Source: Demequina muriae
Lineage (GTDB): Bacteria; Actinomycetota; Actinomycetes; Actinomycetales; Demequinaceae
Assembly: GCF_030418295.1 (NCBI RefSeq)
Contig: NZ_JAUHQA010000001.1
Location: forward strand, 2,108,001 to 2,172,000
Direction: 5' to 3'
DNA: 64,000 nt
Shown here piece after piece: positions 43,854 through 52,870 of this stretch (the stretch's first letter is position 1; each line of letters begins with the position of its first letter). The notes under the pieces were generated by a model. It did no database searches, was not told the DNA's origin, and saw only the letters and a list, made by a program, of their open reading frames with translations. A program made the position numbers and the translations under genes.

Positions 43854-46800
43854 CTAGCTCCTGTCCGTCATCAGCGTCTCGACCACGCGCGCTGAGGCCG
43901 ACCCGTCGTCCTGGGGACAATACCGAGCGGCGAAGGCGTCGATGTCGAAGCCGGGCAGCGCGCCCTCGGTCAGCGCCGTCTCGATCGCCTCATGCACCTC
44001 GTCGTCGGTGCGCGTGAGGGGGCCGGGCAGGTCCTTCTCCATGTCGAGGTAGAAGCCACGGAGCTCGTCCCGGTACCGGTCCAGATCCGGCACATGGAAG
44101 ATCATGGGCCGGCGCAGGTTCGCGAAGTCGAAGAACAGTGACGAGTAGTCCGTGATCAGCACGTCTGTCGCCGCCAGCAGGTCCTGCGTGTCCGGATAGT
44201 CGGAGACGTCGACGACGGCGCTGGACGCCTCGTCAGGAATCACCACGGTGGTGCGGTCCAGGACGTGCTTGCGCACCAGCAGCACCGCATCGGCGCCGAA
44301 GCGGCGGGCGAAGAGCACGGGATCGATGTTGCCCGCGGGCCCCTGGCCGCTCGCGCTTCCCAGCTGGTCGTCACGGAACGTCGGCGCGAAGAGCACGATG
44401 CGCCGGGTGGGCGAGAGCCGGTACGCGCGGCGCACACGCGCCTCGGCTTCGAGCCGTGCGACGCCGAAGAACACATCGTTGCGTGGGTACCCCAGCTCCA
44501 CGATGTCGCCGTCGAACTGGAAGGCCGATCGCATCACGGACGAGGAGTGGGGGTTCGGCGACAGGAGCACCGACCACTGCTGGGCCGCCGTCGTCGCTCT
44601 CTCGACGTAGCCGGAATCCCGTCCCGTGACCACGTCGAGATCGTGAAGCATGCGCTTGAGCGGAGTGCCGTGCCACGTCTGGATGTAGACGCGCCGGGCG
44701 TCGCTGTGGACGTAGTGCGGCAGGCTCTGGTTCGAGACCCAGAATCGAGCCCGGCCCAGGTGGACGAAGTAGCGCAGCGACAGGCGCTTGACCACGTCGG
44801 CCCCTCCGCCGATGTTCGCTGGCCGCCCGTTGTACGCCCACACCGTGCGAAGGTCGGGCCTGCTGCGCAGGACCTCCTCGTAGATCGCCCGCGGGCTGTC
44901 ACCGAACTGCTTGCCCACACCGGACTCGAACACCACGCGGCGATCATCCCGCGGCAGCGCCGATGCGACCCGGAGTACCAGGCGCGCGAGCGGGAAGTAC
45001 AGATCGGAGCGCCGCAGTCGCCGGTAGCCCGACGTCGCGATGCGCTCGAGAGTCCGTCGCGCATCGGCCGTGATGCGCAGTCGCCGCGTGCGATGGGCCG
45101 ATGCGATCGCGGCGTGGATCCGTGCGTTCGCCTGCTGGTCGCGCGGGGGGTAGTACGAGTCCGCGACCTGGACGTTCTCATCCGAGGGCTGGAGACCGTT
45201 GCCGATGACTCTCCCCAGCGCGCCGATCACCTGCGCCCGCGTGAAGGCGATGTCGCCGGGCAGGTCCGAATCGAGGTCGAGGTGGGATCCCTTGCGGCCC
45301 AGGAACCGGTCGCGGTCGAACTGGAAGTACAGCACCGGTCGGTGGAGCAGCGCCGCATCGAAGCCCACGGAGGAGTAGTCCGTGAGCACCACAGCGGAGT
45401 CGATCAGCAGGTCCTGCACGCTGATCTCGCCCGGCCGCATGACAGTGACGCCGGCATCCTCGAAGTCGGCGACGTAGCGGCGCATGTTGGGGTGCAGCGA
45501 GAGCACCACCTCGAGTCCCGCATCGGCACACATGGCGACGAATGTCGGGTCGGAGAGCAGACCGTGCCACTCGCGCGAGTACTCGCTGCCCGCATAGTCA
45601 TCGGGGTTGGCAAGCCAGTCGCGCCAGGTGGGAATCACCAGCAGTCGCTTGCGGGGCGTGGGATGGTGCGCCATCAACGTGTCGAAGCGCGACAGCCCGG
45701 TCACGGCGATCTGTCTGGGCCGGTAGCCGAAGTCGCGCACCAACAGGTCGCGCTCGCGCTCGGAGCTCGCAATGACGAGGTCGGGCGAGAAGCCGTCGGC
45801 GTCGCGACCGTAGAGGTCGGCCATCCACTTGGTGCCCATGATGCCGTGCTGCAGGAACACGCGCAGGCCCCTCACCCGTGCATCGAAGCGGTCGGTGCGC
45901 AGCGGGTACAGGTATCCGGGGTGGTGCGAACCGATGATGCGGGTGGCGTGCAGGACCGTGCGAGCGTGATCGATGGTCCCCGCCCTGACGACGGTGCCCA
46001 CCGCGGCCGCGCGGTCGAAGTCGGGGCTGTCGGCGTCGATCACTGCACGCGCGTCGATCTCGGGGTGATGCTCGCTCAGCCATGAGAAGAAGGCGAAGGC
46101 CGTGTCCTGGAACCGGTCGGGCCGCTCCCCGATCACCCAGATGGGCCGCTGAGAAGGGTGCCGCACCCGGGCCCACGCGCGCCGCGCCCGGATGAGTCGT
46201 GACTCGGATCGGATGAACGACATCACGTCGCGCGGCAGCCGGCTGTGGGTGAAGGAGAGGCGTTTCGCCTTGAAGGTGAAGAAGGGGCTGAAGACGTGGC
46301 CACGGTCGCCGTCGACCGCGAAGCTCGGGTCCATGCGCACCACGCCCGCGGTGCGGGGCCGGGGGACGCGCACCCGCACGGTGTCCGCGTGCTCGAACGT
46401 GATCTCCAACGAGACGTCGAGGGTGCCAGGGTCGACGAACGCGTCGAGCGTGTCGGTCCACGCCAGCGTGGCGCGGAACGCGTGCCGCTGGAGGCCTCCC
46501 ACCGCCTTCGACGCACGCCAGGTGCGGAGGGGAACCGCGACCTCGTTGTCGGTGCCGCGCTCGCGCAGCACCAGGTTCGCTGACGAGGCGCCGTGGGGCG
46601 GAACCCAGGCGCGCCCCATGATCGTCGTGCCCGACTGACGGGAGACCATCGCGTTGGTCACGACCTTGGGCGTGGGCGGGAAGGGTGGGCCGGAGACCAC
46701 CACGACGGTGCCCGCTCCTGAGATCGAGACGAGGGCGGCGGAGGAGCCCGCGCGGAAGGGACGCATCTCCCCGACGGTCACGTCTCGCGGCAGTGCGAGC

Positions 46801-47063
46801 GGCGCACGTGAGTCGCCGGTCATTGCGTGGAGCGACCAGCGTTCGCGCTCGTCGCCGGCGAAGCGGCGCAGGTCGATCTCTGCGACCGTGCGTGCGCCGT
46901 CAGTGAGCAGCCGCAACGGGATCTGGACTCCCGACGTCCGCGACACCGCGACCACGGAGTGGGGCGGGGGATCGAGGTGGGTAAGCGACACCATGACGGA
47001 ATCGCCGTGCTGGCGGAGGGCCGTCGAGACAGCACTACGACCACCTGCGTGCACGGAATCCAT
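43854..47063 (-). CDS. tandem CDP-glycerol:glycerophosphotransferase (TagF-like)
   Basis: A 1069-aa peripheral membrane protein with two TagF/TagB-type GT-B domains. An N-terminal beta-rich domain (1-310) precedes domain 1 (about 320-640; FLQHGIMGTKWMADLYG near 403, DSAVVLTDYSSVGFDAALLHRP) and domain 2 (about 690-1060; IQTWHGTPLKRMLHDLD near 793, DVLITDYSSLFFDFANLRRP). Both domains keep the HG and TDYSS motifs, so both may be active. The role would be polymerisation of a glycerol- or ribitol-phosphate wall polymer. The start at 47063 is uncertain; ATG 46994 is an alternative. It leads the operon with the MBOAT and DHHW genes. Confidence 0.85.
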   Translation of the reverse strand: MDSVHAGGRSAVSTALRQHGDSVMVSLTHLDPPPHSVVAVSRTSGVQIPLRLLTDGARTVAEIDLRRFAGDERERWSLHAMTGDSRAPLALPRDVTVGEMRPFRAGSSAALVSISGAGTVVVVSGPPFPPTPKVVTNAMVSRQSGTTIMGRAWVPPHGASSANLVLRERGTDNEVAVPLRTWRASKAVGGLQRHAFRATLAWTDTLDAFVDPGTLDVSLEITFEHADTVRVRVPRPRTAGVVRMDPSFAVDGDRGHVFSPFFTFKAKRLSFTHSRLPRDVMSFIRSESRLIRARRAWARVRHPSQRPIWVIGERPDRFQDTAFAFFSWLSEHHPEIDARAVIDADSPDFDRAAAVGTVVRAGTIDHARTVLHATRIIGSHHPGYLYPLRTDRFDARVRGLRVFLQHGIMGTKWMADLYGRDADGFSPDLVIASSERERDLLVRDFGYRPRQIAVTGLSRFDTLMAHHPTPRKRLLVIPTWRDWLANPDDYAGSEYSREWHGLLSDPTFVAMCADAGLEVVLSLHPNMRRYVADFEDAGVTVMRPGEISVQDLLIDSAVVLTDYSSVGFDAALLHRPVLYFQFDRDRFLGRKGSHLDLDSDLPGDIAFTRAQVIGALGRVIGNGLQPSDENVQVADSYYPPRDQQANARIHAAIASAHRTRRLRITADARRTLERIATSGYRRLRRSDLYFPLARLVLRVASALPRDDRRVVFESGVGKQFGDSPRAIYEEVLRSRPDLRTVWAYNGRPANIGGGADVVKRLSLRYFVHLGRARFWVSNQSLPHYVHSDARRVYIQTWHGTPLKRMLHDLDVVTGRDSGYVERATTAAQQWSVLLSPNPHSSSVMRSAFQFDGDIVELGYPRNDVFFGVARLEAEARVRRAYRLSPTRRIVLFAPTFRDDQLGSASGQGPAGNIDPVLFARRFGADAVLLVRKHVLDRTTVVIPDEASSAVVDVSDYPDTQDLLAATDVLITDYSSLFFDFANLRRPMIFHVPDLDRYRDELRGFYLDMEKDLPGPLTRTDDEVHEAIETALTEGALPGFDIDAFAARYCPQDDGSASARVVETLMTDRS

Positions 47064-47207
47064 CCTTTTTTGCGCATGCTGCGCTAGCCGGGGAGATGTG
47101 AAGAAGGTTCATTTTACCCAGCGGAGGCTCAGATGCTTCTCAGGCGCATCGCCCCATGCCCGCGCATCGGTGCGATGCCGCTGATGTGCCGCCAGCGGGC
47201 GCTATGC

Positions 47208-47213
47208 CATACT
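47208..47213 (+). promoter_or_regulatory. -10 box of the cimA leader transcript
   Basis: CATACT lies 7 nt before the leader peptide ATG at 47221 (TACTGA at 47210 with a 5-nt spacer is an alternative reading). This predicts a leaderless leader mRNA, as at the ilvB leader. Confidence 0.5.
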
Positions 47214-47220
47214 GAACCCG

Positions 47221-47247
47221 ATGTATGCCGCGATCATCATTCCGTAG
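47221..47247 (+). CDS. cimA leader peptide (MYAAIIIP)
   Basis: An eight-codon open frame with three consecutive Ile codons (ATC ATC ATT), followed by TAG. It begins 7 nt after a -10 box and is followed by two adjacent hairpins, the second an intrinsic terminator, before cimA. Citramalate synthase starts the pyruvate route to isoleucine, so an Ile-codon stall sensor is the expected logic for ribosome-mediated attenuation. The peptide is too short for ordinary gene finding; its support is codon content, position and the paired RNA elements. Confidence 0.75.
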   Translation: MYAAIIIP

Positions 47248-47275
47248 CGCGTCGGCGACCACCCTCCCGACGCGC
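47247..47275 (+). promoter_or_regulatory. attenuator first hairpin, cimA leader
   Basis: GCGCGTCGG (47247-47255) pairs perfectly with CCGACGCGC (47267-47275) around an 11-nt loop. The left arm begins at the last base of the leader stop codon, so a ribosome finishing the peptide would cover it. The layout mirrors the ilvB leader. Confidence 0.65.
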
Positions 47276-47303
47276 AGCCTCCCGTACCCTGGGGGGCTTT
47301 TTT
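47276..47303 (+). terminator. attenuator terminator upstream of cimA
   Basis: AGCCTCCC pairs with GGGGGGCT around GTACCCT and is followed by a run of six T. It begins directly after the first hairpin and 58 nt before the cimA start codon. Confidence 0.8.
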
Positions 47304-47360
47304 GTTGGGCGAACGGTGGTCGCACGTTGTCGCGGGTGAGCACGAACCGAGGAGAACACG

Positions 47361-48956
47361 ATGACGGATCTCACAGTGGAGGTCTACGACACGACTCTGC
47401 GCGATGGCGCGCAGCAGGAGGGCATGAATCTGTCCGTCGCGGACAAGATGGCGATCGCACCCCTGCTCGACGAGCTCGGCGTGGGCGTCATTGAAGGGGG
47501 ATGGCCCGGCGCGGTGCCCAAGGACACCGAGTTCTTTGCGCTCGCGGCCAAGGAGCTGACGTTCAGGAACGCTCAGCTCGCCGCCTTCGGCATGACGCGC
47601 AAGGCCGGCACCACCGCCGCCGCGGACCCGCAGGTGCGCGCGCTGCTCGACTCAGAGGCGCCCATCGTCACGCTGGTCGCAAAGTCGGACATCCGTCACG
47701 CCGAGCGCGCGCTTCGCGTCGCGCCCGACGAGAACCTGCGCATGATCGAGGAGACTGTCGCGTTCCTCGCGGGGGAGGGCCGGCGCGTGATCCTCGACGC
47801 GGAGCACTTCTTCGACGGCTACCAGTACGACGCCGAGTACGCGATCCGCGCGCTGCAGGCGGGCGTCGCGGCCGGCGCCGATGTGGTGTGCCTGTGCGAC
47901 ACCAACGGCGGCATGCTGCCCGATGACGTGAGCGAGATCGTGCGCGCCGTGGGCGAGCGCGTGGACGCAGTGCTCGGCATGCACGCACACAACGACTCCG
48001 GCTGTGCGGTGGCCAACTCGATGGCCGCCGTGGCCGCGGGCGCCACCCACGTGCAGGGCTGCGTGAATGGCTATGGCGAGCGCACGGGCAACGCAGATCT
48101 GGTCGCGGTGGTCGCGAACCTCGAGCTCAAGCGCGGCGTCAGCGCACTCAAGCACGACGGCCTCGCGGAGTCGACCCGGATCGCTCACGCCATCGCCGAG
48201 ATCACCAACATCGCGCCGTTCGCGCGCCAGCCGTACGTCGGCGCCTCGGCCTTCGCGCACAAGGCTGGCCTGCACGCATCGGCGATCCGCGTGGATCCCG
48301 ACCTCTACCAGCACCTGGACCCTTCGCTGGTGGGCAACGACATGCGCATGCTCGTGTCCGAGATGGCGGGCCGCGCCTCGATCGAGCTCAAGGGCAAGGA
48401 ACTCGGGTTCGACCTGGCGGGGCAGAACGAGCTCCTGGGCCGCGTGACGGATCGCGTCAAGCACGCGGAGGCCGCCGGCTACACCTTCGATGCGGCCGAT
48501 GCGTCCTTCGAGCTCCTGCTGCGCAGCGAGCTGGGGGAGACGCCGGCGTTCTGGGACGTCGAGACCTGGCGCGTGCGCGTCTCGTCAGTGCCGGGCGACC
48601 CGACCGATGCCGACGCCGAGGCCGTGGTGAAGGTGCGCGCGGGATCCGAGCGCATCGTCGCCCTGGGCGAGGGGAACGGACCGGTGAACGCCCTCGACCA
48701 CGCCCTGCGCGACGCGCTGTGCGGCGTCTACCCGGAGATCGAGGAGTTCGAGCTCACCGACTTCAAGGTGCGCATCATGGAGGCGTCCCACGGCACCGAT
48801 GCGGTCACCCGGGTGCTCATCACGACCGTCCACCGCGAGACCGGGACGACGTGGCGCACCGTGGGGGTGGGCCCGAACGTCATCGAGGCATCGTGGGAGG
48901 CGCTCGCCGACTCGCTCGTCTACGGGCTGCTCAAGGCGGGCGTCGAACGGCGCTAG
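47361..48956 (+). CDS. cimA: citramalate synthase
   Basis: A 531-aa enzyme that condenses pyruvate with acetyl-CoA to citramalate, the first step of threonine-independent isoleucine synthesis; LeuCD and LeuB then give 2-oxobutyrate. The TIM barrel carries VYDTTLRDGAQQEG (residues 7-20) and the metal/substrate motif GMHAHNDSGCAVANSMAA near 205, then GCVNGYGERTGNADL. The C-terminal LeuA-type regulatory domain (about 395-525) usually binds isoleucine. The length and the AQQEG variant favour CimA over LeuA. GAGGAGA precedes ATG 47361. It is controlled by the attenuator directly upstream. Confidence 0.9.
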   Translation: MTDLTVEVYDTTLRDGAQQEGMNLSVADKMAIAPLLDELGVGVIEGGWPGAVPKDTEFFALAAKELTFRNAQLAAFGMTRKAGTTAAADPQVRALLDSEAPIVTLVAKSDIRHAERALRVAPDENLRMIEETVAFLAGEGRRVILDAEHFFDGYQYDAEYAIRALQAGVAAGADVVCLCDTNGGMLPDDVSEIVRAVGERVDAVLGMHAHNDSGCAVANSMAAVAAGATHVQGCVNGYGERTGNADLVAVVANLELKRGVSALKHDGLAESTRIAHAIAEITNIAPFARQPYVGASAFAHKAGLHASAIRVDPDLYQHLDPSLVGNDMRMLVSEMAGRASIELKGKELGFDLAGQNELLGRVTDRVKHAEAAGYTFDAADASFELLLRSELGETPAFWDVETWRVRVSSVPGDPTDADAEAVVKVRAGSERIVALGEGNGPVNALDHALRDALCGVYPEIEEFELTDFKVRIMEASHGTDAVTRVLITTVHRETGTTWRTVGVGPNVIEASWEALADSLVYGLLKAGVERR

Positions 48957-48975
48957 CGGGGGCGTCGGTCAGGCA

Positions 48976-49007
48976 CGCTGCGTCGTTCAGGTGCGCTGCG
49001 TCGTTCA
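48976..49007. repeat. short tandem repeat at the convergent cimA/REC-EAL ends
   Basis: CGCTGCGTCGTTCA occurs at 48976-48989 and again at 48994-49007, an 18-nt period, overlapping the stop codon of the REC-EAL gene. It looks like a small local duplication at the 3' junction. Confidence 0.6.
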
Positions 49008-50210
49008 AGTACGCAGTGCCGGTGCCGTCCACGATGCGAGGGCCTCGGGGAACATGGGGCGTGCGATGTGGAACCCCTGCGCATGATCGCACCCGAACTC
49101 GGTCAGCAGATCGATGACCGCGGCGCACTCGACGCCTTCGGCCGTGCACTCGAGGCCGAGCGCATGGGCGAGGTCCAGCATCGAGCGGACGAAGATCTCC
49201 GCCTCCCGGGTCTCCGCGATCTCCATCACGAAGGAGCGGTCGATCTTCACCTCGCTGAACGGCAGCGCGGCCAGCTGGCGCATCGACGAATAGCCCACGC
49301 CGAAGTCGTCGATCGAGAGGCGGAAGCCTTGAAGTCGCAGCCGGGTGAGCAGCTCCAGCGAGAGCCGGGCATCCTCGAGAGGGCTGGTCTCCGTCAGCTC
49401 CAGGATCACCCGGTGGGGATCCACGCCGGCCTTCTTGCAGGCTCCGGCGAGGCGCTGGTCCAGTCCCGGCGTGCTGAACTCGCTCGCGGACAGGTTGATC
49501 GACAGGTGCTCGTCGCCGGGACCCACCACATCGGCGAACCACGCCAATGCGTCCGCGAACACGCGGTCGGTCAGCGCCGCCGCCAGGCCGGTCTTCTCTG
49601 CGCGCGTGACGAAGATCGACGGAGGAACCGGCACGCCATCGACCTCCCACCTCGACAGCACCTCGTAGCCCACGACGGCGCGGGTCCGGCAGGACACCTT
49701 GGGCTGGAGAGCGAACCTCACGTCGCCGTCGTCGAGCGCTCGCTGGAACACCTCGACGAACTGCGGGTCGTCCCAGGGGGAGAGGGGCTCGTCGCTGCCC
49801 AGCGCCGCCTGTCGGCGCGGGTTGGGGGTGGCACTCAGCACGGCCTCGACGTCAGCGGCCGTGAACGGCTTCGCCAAGGCCCCTGCGTAGGTGAGCCCGT
49901 GGGCCGCGGTGACCTCTTGGGCGGCACCGATCACCCGGGCGCCCATGCCGCTCGAGATGACGACGGCGGCCTCGGAGCCCGCCTTGGCCAACGCGTCGAG
50001 GACTGCCAGGCCGTCCATGTGATCCATCACCAGATCGACCACCACGTGGGTGGGATGCCACTGGCGTTCGATCTCGAAGAACGTGGCGGCGTCATCCGTG
50101 ACGCGCCCCTCGAAGCCGGCCGCCTCGACGTGCGCTCGCAGCATCTGACCGACGAGCGGGTCGTCGTCGATGATGAGTACGCGTCCAGCGCCGTCTGAGT
50201 CGATCATCAC
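49005..50210 (-). CDS. response regulator with EAL c-di-GMP phosphodiesterase domain
   Basis: A 401-aa REC-EAL protein. The receiver (about residues 9-130) has DDD near 16, the phospho-acceptor Asp near 58 (HVVVDLVMDHMD) and a Lys near 113 (ALAKPF). The EAL domain (about 155-395) reads YEVLSRW at the signature and keeps NLSASEF, ELTETS, DDFGVGYSS, KIDRSFV, AEGVE and QGFHIARPM, so it is probably an active c-di-GMP phosphodiesterase. The start overlaps the kinase stop by ATGA, so the kinase is the likely partner. A second Met is at residue 2. Confidence 0.88.
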   Translation of the reverse strand: MMIDSDGAGRVLIIDDDPLVGQMLRAHVEAAGFEGRVTDDAATFFEIERQWHPTHVVVDLVMDHMDGLAVLDALAKAGSEAAVVISSGMGARVIGAAQEVTAAHGLTYAGALAKPFTAADVEAVLSATPNPRRQAALGSDEPLSPWDDPQFVEVFQRALDDGDVRFALQPKVSCRTRAVVGYEVLSRWEVDGVPVPPSIFVTRAEKTGLAAALTDRVFADALAWFADVVGPGDEHLSINLSASEFSTPGLDQRLAGACKKAGVDPHRVILELTETSPLEDARLSLELLTRLRLQGFRLSIDDFGVGYSSMRQLAALPFSEVKIDRSFVMEIAETREAEIFVRSMLDLAHALGLECTAEGVECAAVIDLLTEFGCDHAQGFHIARPMFPEALASWTAPALRT

Positions 50211-52753
50211 TCCTCGCCTGCCGCCCCGGTCATCTGTTCATGAACGCGAAGGGCCAGCTCCTGGGCCGAGTACGGCTTGGTCAGCAGCGCGACGCCTTCG
50301 TCGAGTCTGCCGTCGTGCATGATCACATTCTCGGTGTAGCCCGAAGCGTACAAGACCGGGGTGCCCGGACGAGCGGCGACCACGTGTCGTGCGAGGTCAC
50401 GTCCGGTCATGCCCTCGGGCATGATGACGTCGGTGAAGAGCAGATCGATGGTCTCCATCTCCTCCAGACGCGCGACGGCCTCCGGACCGGTCGAGGTCGG
50501 CACCACGTCGTACCCGAGGGCGCGCAGGTGATCCGTGGCGAAGCTGCGCACCAGCGGGTCGTCCTCTGCGAGCAGGATGACGCCGCTTCCGCTCTCCGGC
50601 GCTGTGCGGGTGGCACGGGCGGACGTGGCCGCAGCGGACCCGGCGGGCGCCAGCGGCAGGTAGAGCCGGAAGGCGGATCCGATTCCCACCTCGGAGTAGA
50701 CCGTGATGTGGCCGCCGCTCTGACGTGCGAACCCCCACGCCATCGCGAGGCCCATGCCCGACCCTTGTCCCACCTCCTTGGTGGTGAAGAACGGCTCGAA
50801 GAGGTGGTCGAGAGCCTCCGGCGCGATGCCGGTCCCGGAGTCCGTCACCGTCACCGTCACGTAGGTGCCGGGATCCACCTCGGCGTGGGCGGTCGTGTAC
50901 CTCTCGTCCAAGTGCTGGAGCGACGTCTCCAGGGTGAGGGAGCCGCCATCGGGCATCGCGTCCCGGGCGTTGATCGCGAGGTTCAGCACCGCGTTCTCGA
51001 ACTGGCCCGGGTCCACCAAGGCCGGGGGCAGTCCCGGCTCCAGCACGGACGTGATGGTGATCCCGCTGCCCAGGGTGCGGTGCAGCAGGGGCGCGAACTC
51101 CTCGAGGAGCCGGTTGAGGTCGGTGTGCTGGGGGGAGAGAGGCTGACGCCGCGCGAAGGCGAGCAGGCGGCTCGTGAGCTGACCTCCCCGGTCGGCGGCC
51201 TGGCGGACGAGTCCGATCATCTCTCGAGACTCGGGCGAGATGCCGCCGTCACGCGCGACCGCATCTGCTCCACCGATCACCACCGTGAGGAGGTTGTTGA
51301 AATCGTGAGCGATGCCCCCGGTGAGGCGCCCCACCGCTTCGAGCCTCTGCGCCTGCTCGAGCTGTTCGCTCAGGAGCCGCGTCTGCGTGACGTCCCGGAG
51401 GAACACGGTGATCCCGAGCTCGCTCGGCGTCGCGGTGATCTCCAGCCAGCGATCCTGGGTGCGGTCGTGGAAGGACAGGAACTGCTGCTCGCGGGTGGCG
51501 ATCGCCGTGCGATAGGCGTCGTGGACCGGCGTGTTGATGATGTTCGGGTACTCCGTCCGAAGGTCATGGCCCAGCAGTGACTCCCGCGCCTGGCCCAGCA
51601 TCTCCTGGGCGTGGTCGTTCATGTAGGTGATGTTCCAGTGAGCATCGAGACCCAGGACGCCGTCGGACATGCTGTCGAGGATCACGTCGCGCTCGCGTGC
51701 AAGCTGCTGCGCCTGCTGCTTGAGCGCCCGGGTGCGGTGGATGTCGATGGAGCTTCCCCACCAGCGCGCGACCCTGCCGTCGTTCCCGACTTCGGGCTTG
51801 GCGCTCACGCGGTGCCAGCGATGCTCGCCATCGCGACTGCGCACCCGACACTCAACCTCGTACGGCTGCGCGTTCTCGATCGAGGTGGACCACCGCTCGA
51901 CCATCATCTCCTTGTCGTGGGGGTGCACGAGGCTGAGCCAGCCGTCCCCGACGAAGTCCTGCACGTCGCCGCCGGCGTAGTCTGCGAGCGCCTCGCTGAC
52001 GTAGTCGACCACACCGTCCGCGGTCGCGCTCCACACGGCGAGAGGAAGCGCGCGCGTGAGCTCGGTGAACCGGCGCCGCTGCGCCTCGGCGGAGGACTCC
52101 GCCTCCCGCCACGGGGTGAGATCCTGAATCGTCCCTCGCAGAAGCTGGGGCCGGCCCTGCTCGTCGCGCAGAGGCTCTCCGATGATGAGGATGGTGCGGC
52201 GAGCGCCGTCGGCCGCGTCGATGAGGCACTCCTCCATGAATGGATCGCCGTCCTCGGCCGAGAGTGTGATGGCGTCGCGGAGTCGATTGCGGTCACCCGC
52301 GGTGAAGTACTCGAGCGACTCCTCGGAGGTGGGACGGTAACCGGCCGGTTGCCCGTGGATCTCGGCGACCTCATCCGACCAGGTGACGTCGCCGGTGCCG
52401 TAGTCGTAGGTCCAGGTGCCGATGCGGCTCAGACGGCCCACGGTGGTGAGGGCCGGGGCCGCACTGGCCACGGCGGAGTGCTCTGCGTCCGCGGGCTCCG
52501 GATCTGCCGAGGCTGCCGGGCCTGCCGCGACTGCCGGACCTGCGGAGGCCGGGGAGGGTGGTACGACGGGGTGCCTCCAAGCCGATGCGGCGGCCACGAG
52601 GAGCGCGAGGACCATCGCCGCCGCGCCGAGGATGGCGATGATCGCCGACTGCTGCGTCGCGATCGCGAGGACGACGATCAGCCCTGCTAGCGCTGCCGTG
52701 ACGACGGCGCCGACCCGTGCCGCACGCGGTATCGCTGTCTGCATCGACGCCAT
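50207..52753 (-). CDS. hybrid histidine kinase with PAS domains and C-terminal receiver
   Basis: An 848-aa membrane-linked sensor. Two TM helices (about residues 10-55) are followed by an Ala/Pro linker, three PAS/PAC repeats (about 100-450), a dimerisation/phospho-acceptor helix with GGIAHDFNNLLTVVIGG (His near 480), and a HATPase domain (NLAINARDAMPDGG, DSGTGIAPEAL, FEPFFTTKEVGQGSGMGLAM). A receiver (about 720-845) has its Asp in LLFTDVIMPEG near 772. The start at 52753 is supported by TACAGT five nt upstream; the frame reaches 52819. It is coupled to the REC-EAL gene. Confidence 0.85.
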   Translation of the reverse strand: MASMQTAIPRAARVGAVVTAALAGLIVVLAIATQQSAIIAILGAAAMVLALLVAAASAWRHPVVPPSPASAGPAVAAGPAASADPEPADAEHSAVASAAPALTTVGRLSRIGTWTYDYGTGDVTWSDEVAEIHGQPAGYRPTSEESLEYFTAGDRNRLRDAITLSAEDGDPFMEECLIDAADGARRTILIIGEPLRDEQGRPQLLRGTIQDLTPWREAESSAEAQRRRFTELTRALPLAVWSATADGVVDYVSEALADYAGGDVQDFVGDGWLSLVHPHDKEMMVERWSTSIENAQPYEVECRVRSRDGEHRWHRVSAKPEVGNDGRVARWWGSSIDIHRTRALKQQAQQLARERDVILDSMSDGVLGLDAHWNITYMNDHAQEMLGQARESLLGHDLRTEYPNIINTPVHDAYRTAIATREQQFLSFHDRTQDRWLEITATPSELGITVFLRDVTQTRLLSEQLEQAQRLEAVGRLTGGIAHDFNNLLTVVIGGADAVARDGGISPESREMIGLVRQAADRGGQLTSRLLAFARRQPLSPQHTDLNRLLEEFAPLLHRTLGSGITITSVLEPGLPPALVDPGQFENAVLNLAINARDAMPDGGSLTLETSLQHLDERYTTAHAEVDPGTYVTVTVTDSGTGIAPEALDHLFEPFFTTKEVGQGSGMGLAMAWGFARQSGGHITVYSEVGIGSAFRLYLPLAPAGSAAATSARATRTAPESGSGVILLAEDDPLVRSFATDHLRALGYDVVPTSTGPEAVARLEEMETIDLLFTDVIMPEGMTGRDLARHVVAARPGTPVLYASGYTENVIMHDGRLDEGVALLTKPYSAQELALRVHEQMTGAAGEE

Positions 52754-52870
52754 GATGGACTGTAACAAGCCCGGGTGGGGCGGGTGAAGGGACACGTGAC
52801 CACTTCCGCATGAGCGCACGCCTCGCGGCGCGTCGGGTGGCGGCGCGGGGAGCTGATCGCCGTCCTCGCC

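Noticed and set aside
52809-52821. Partial copy of the 7240 inverted repeat
   Set aside because: The 13-nt match has no inverted partner nearby and could be chance.
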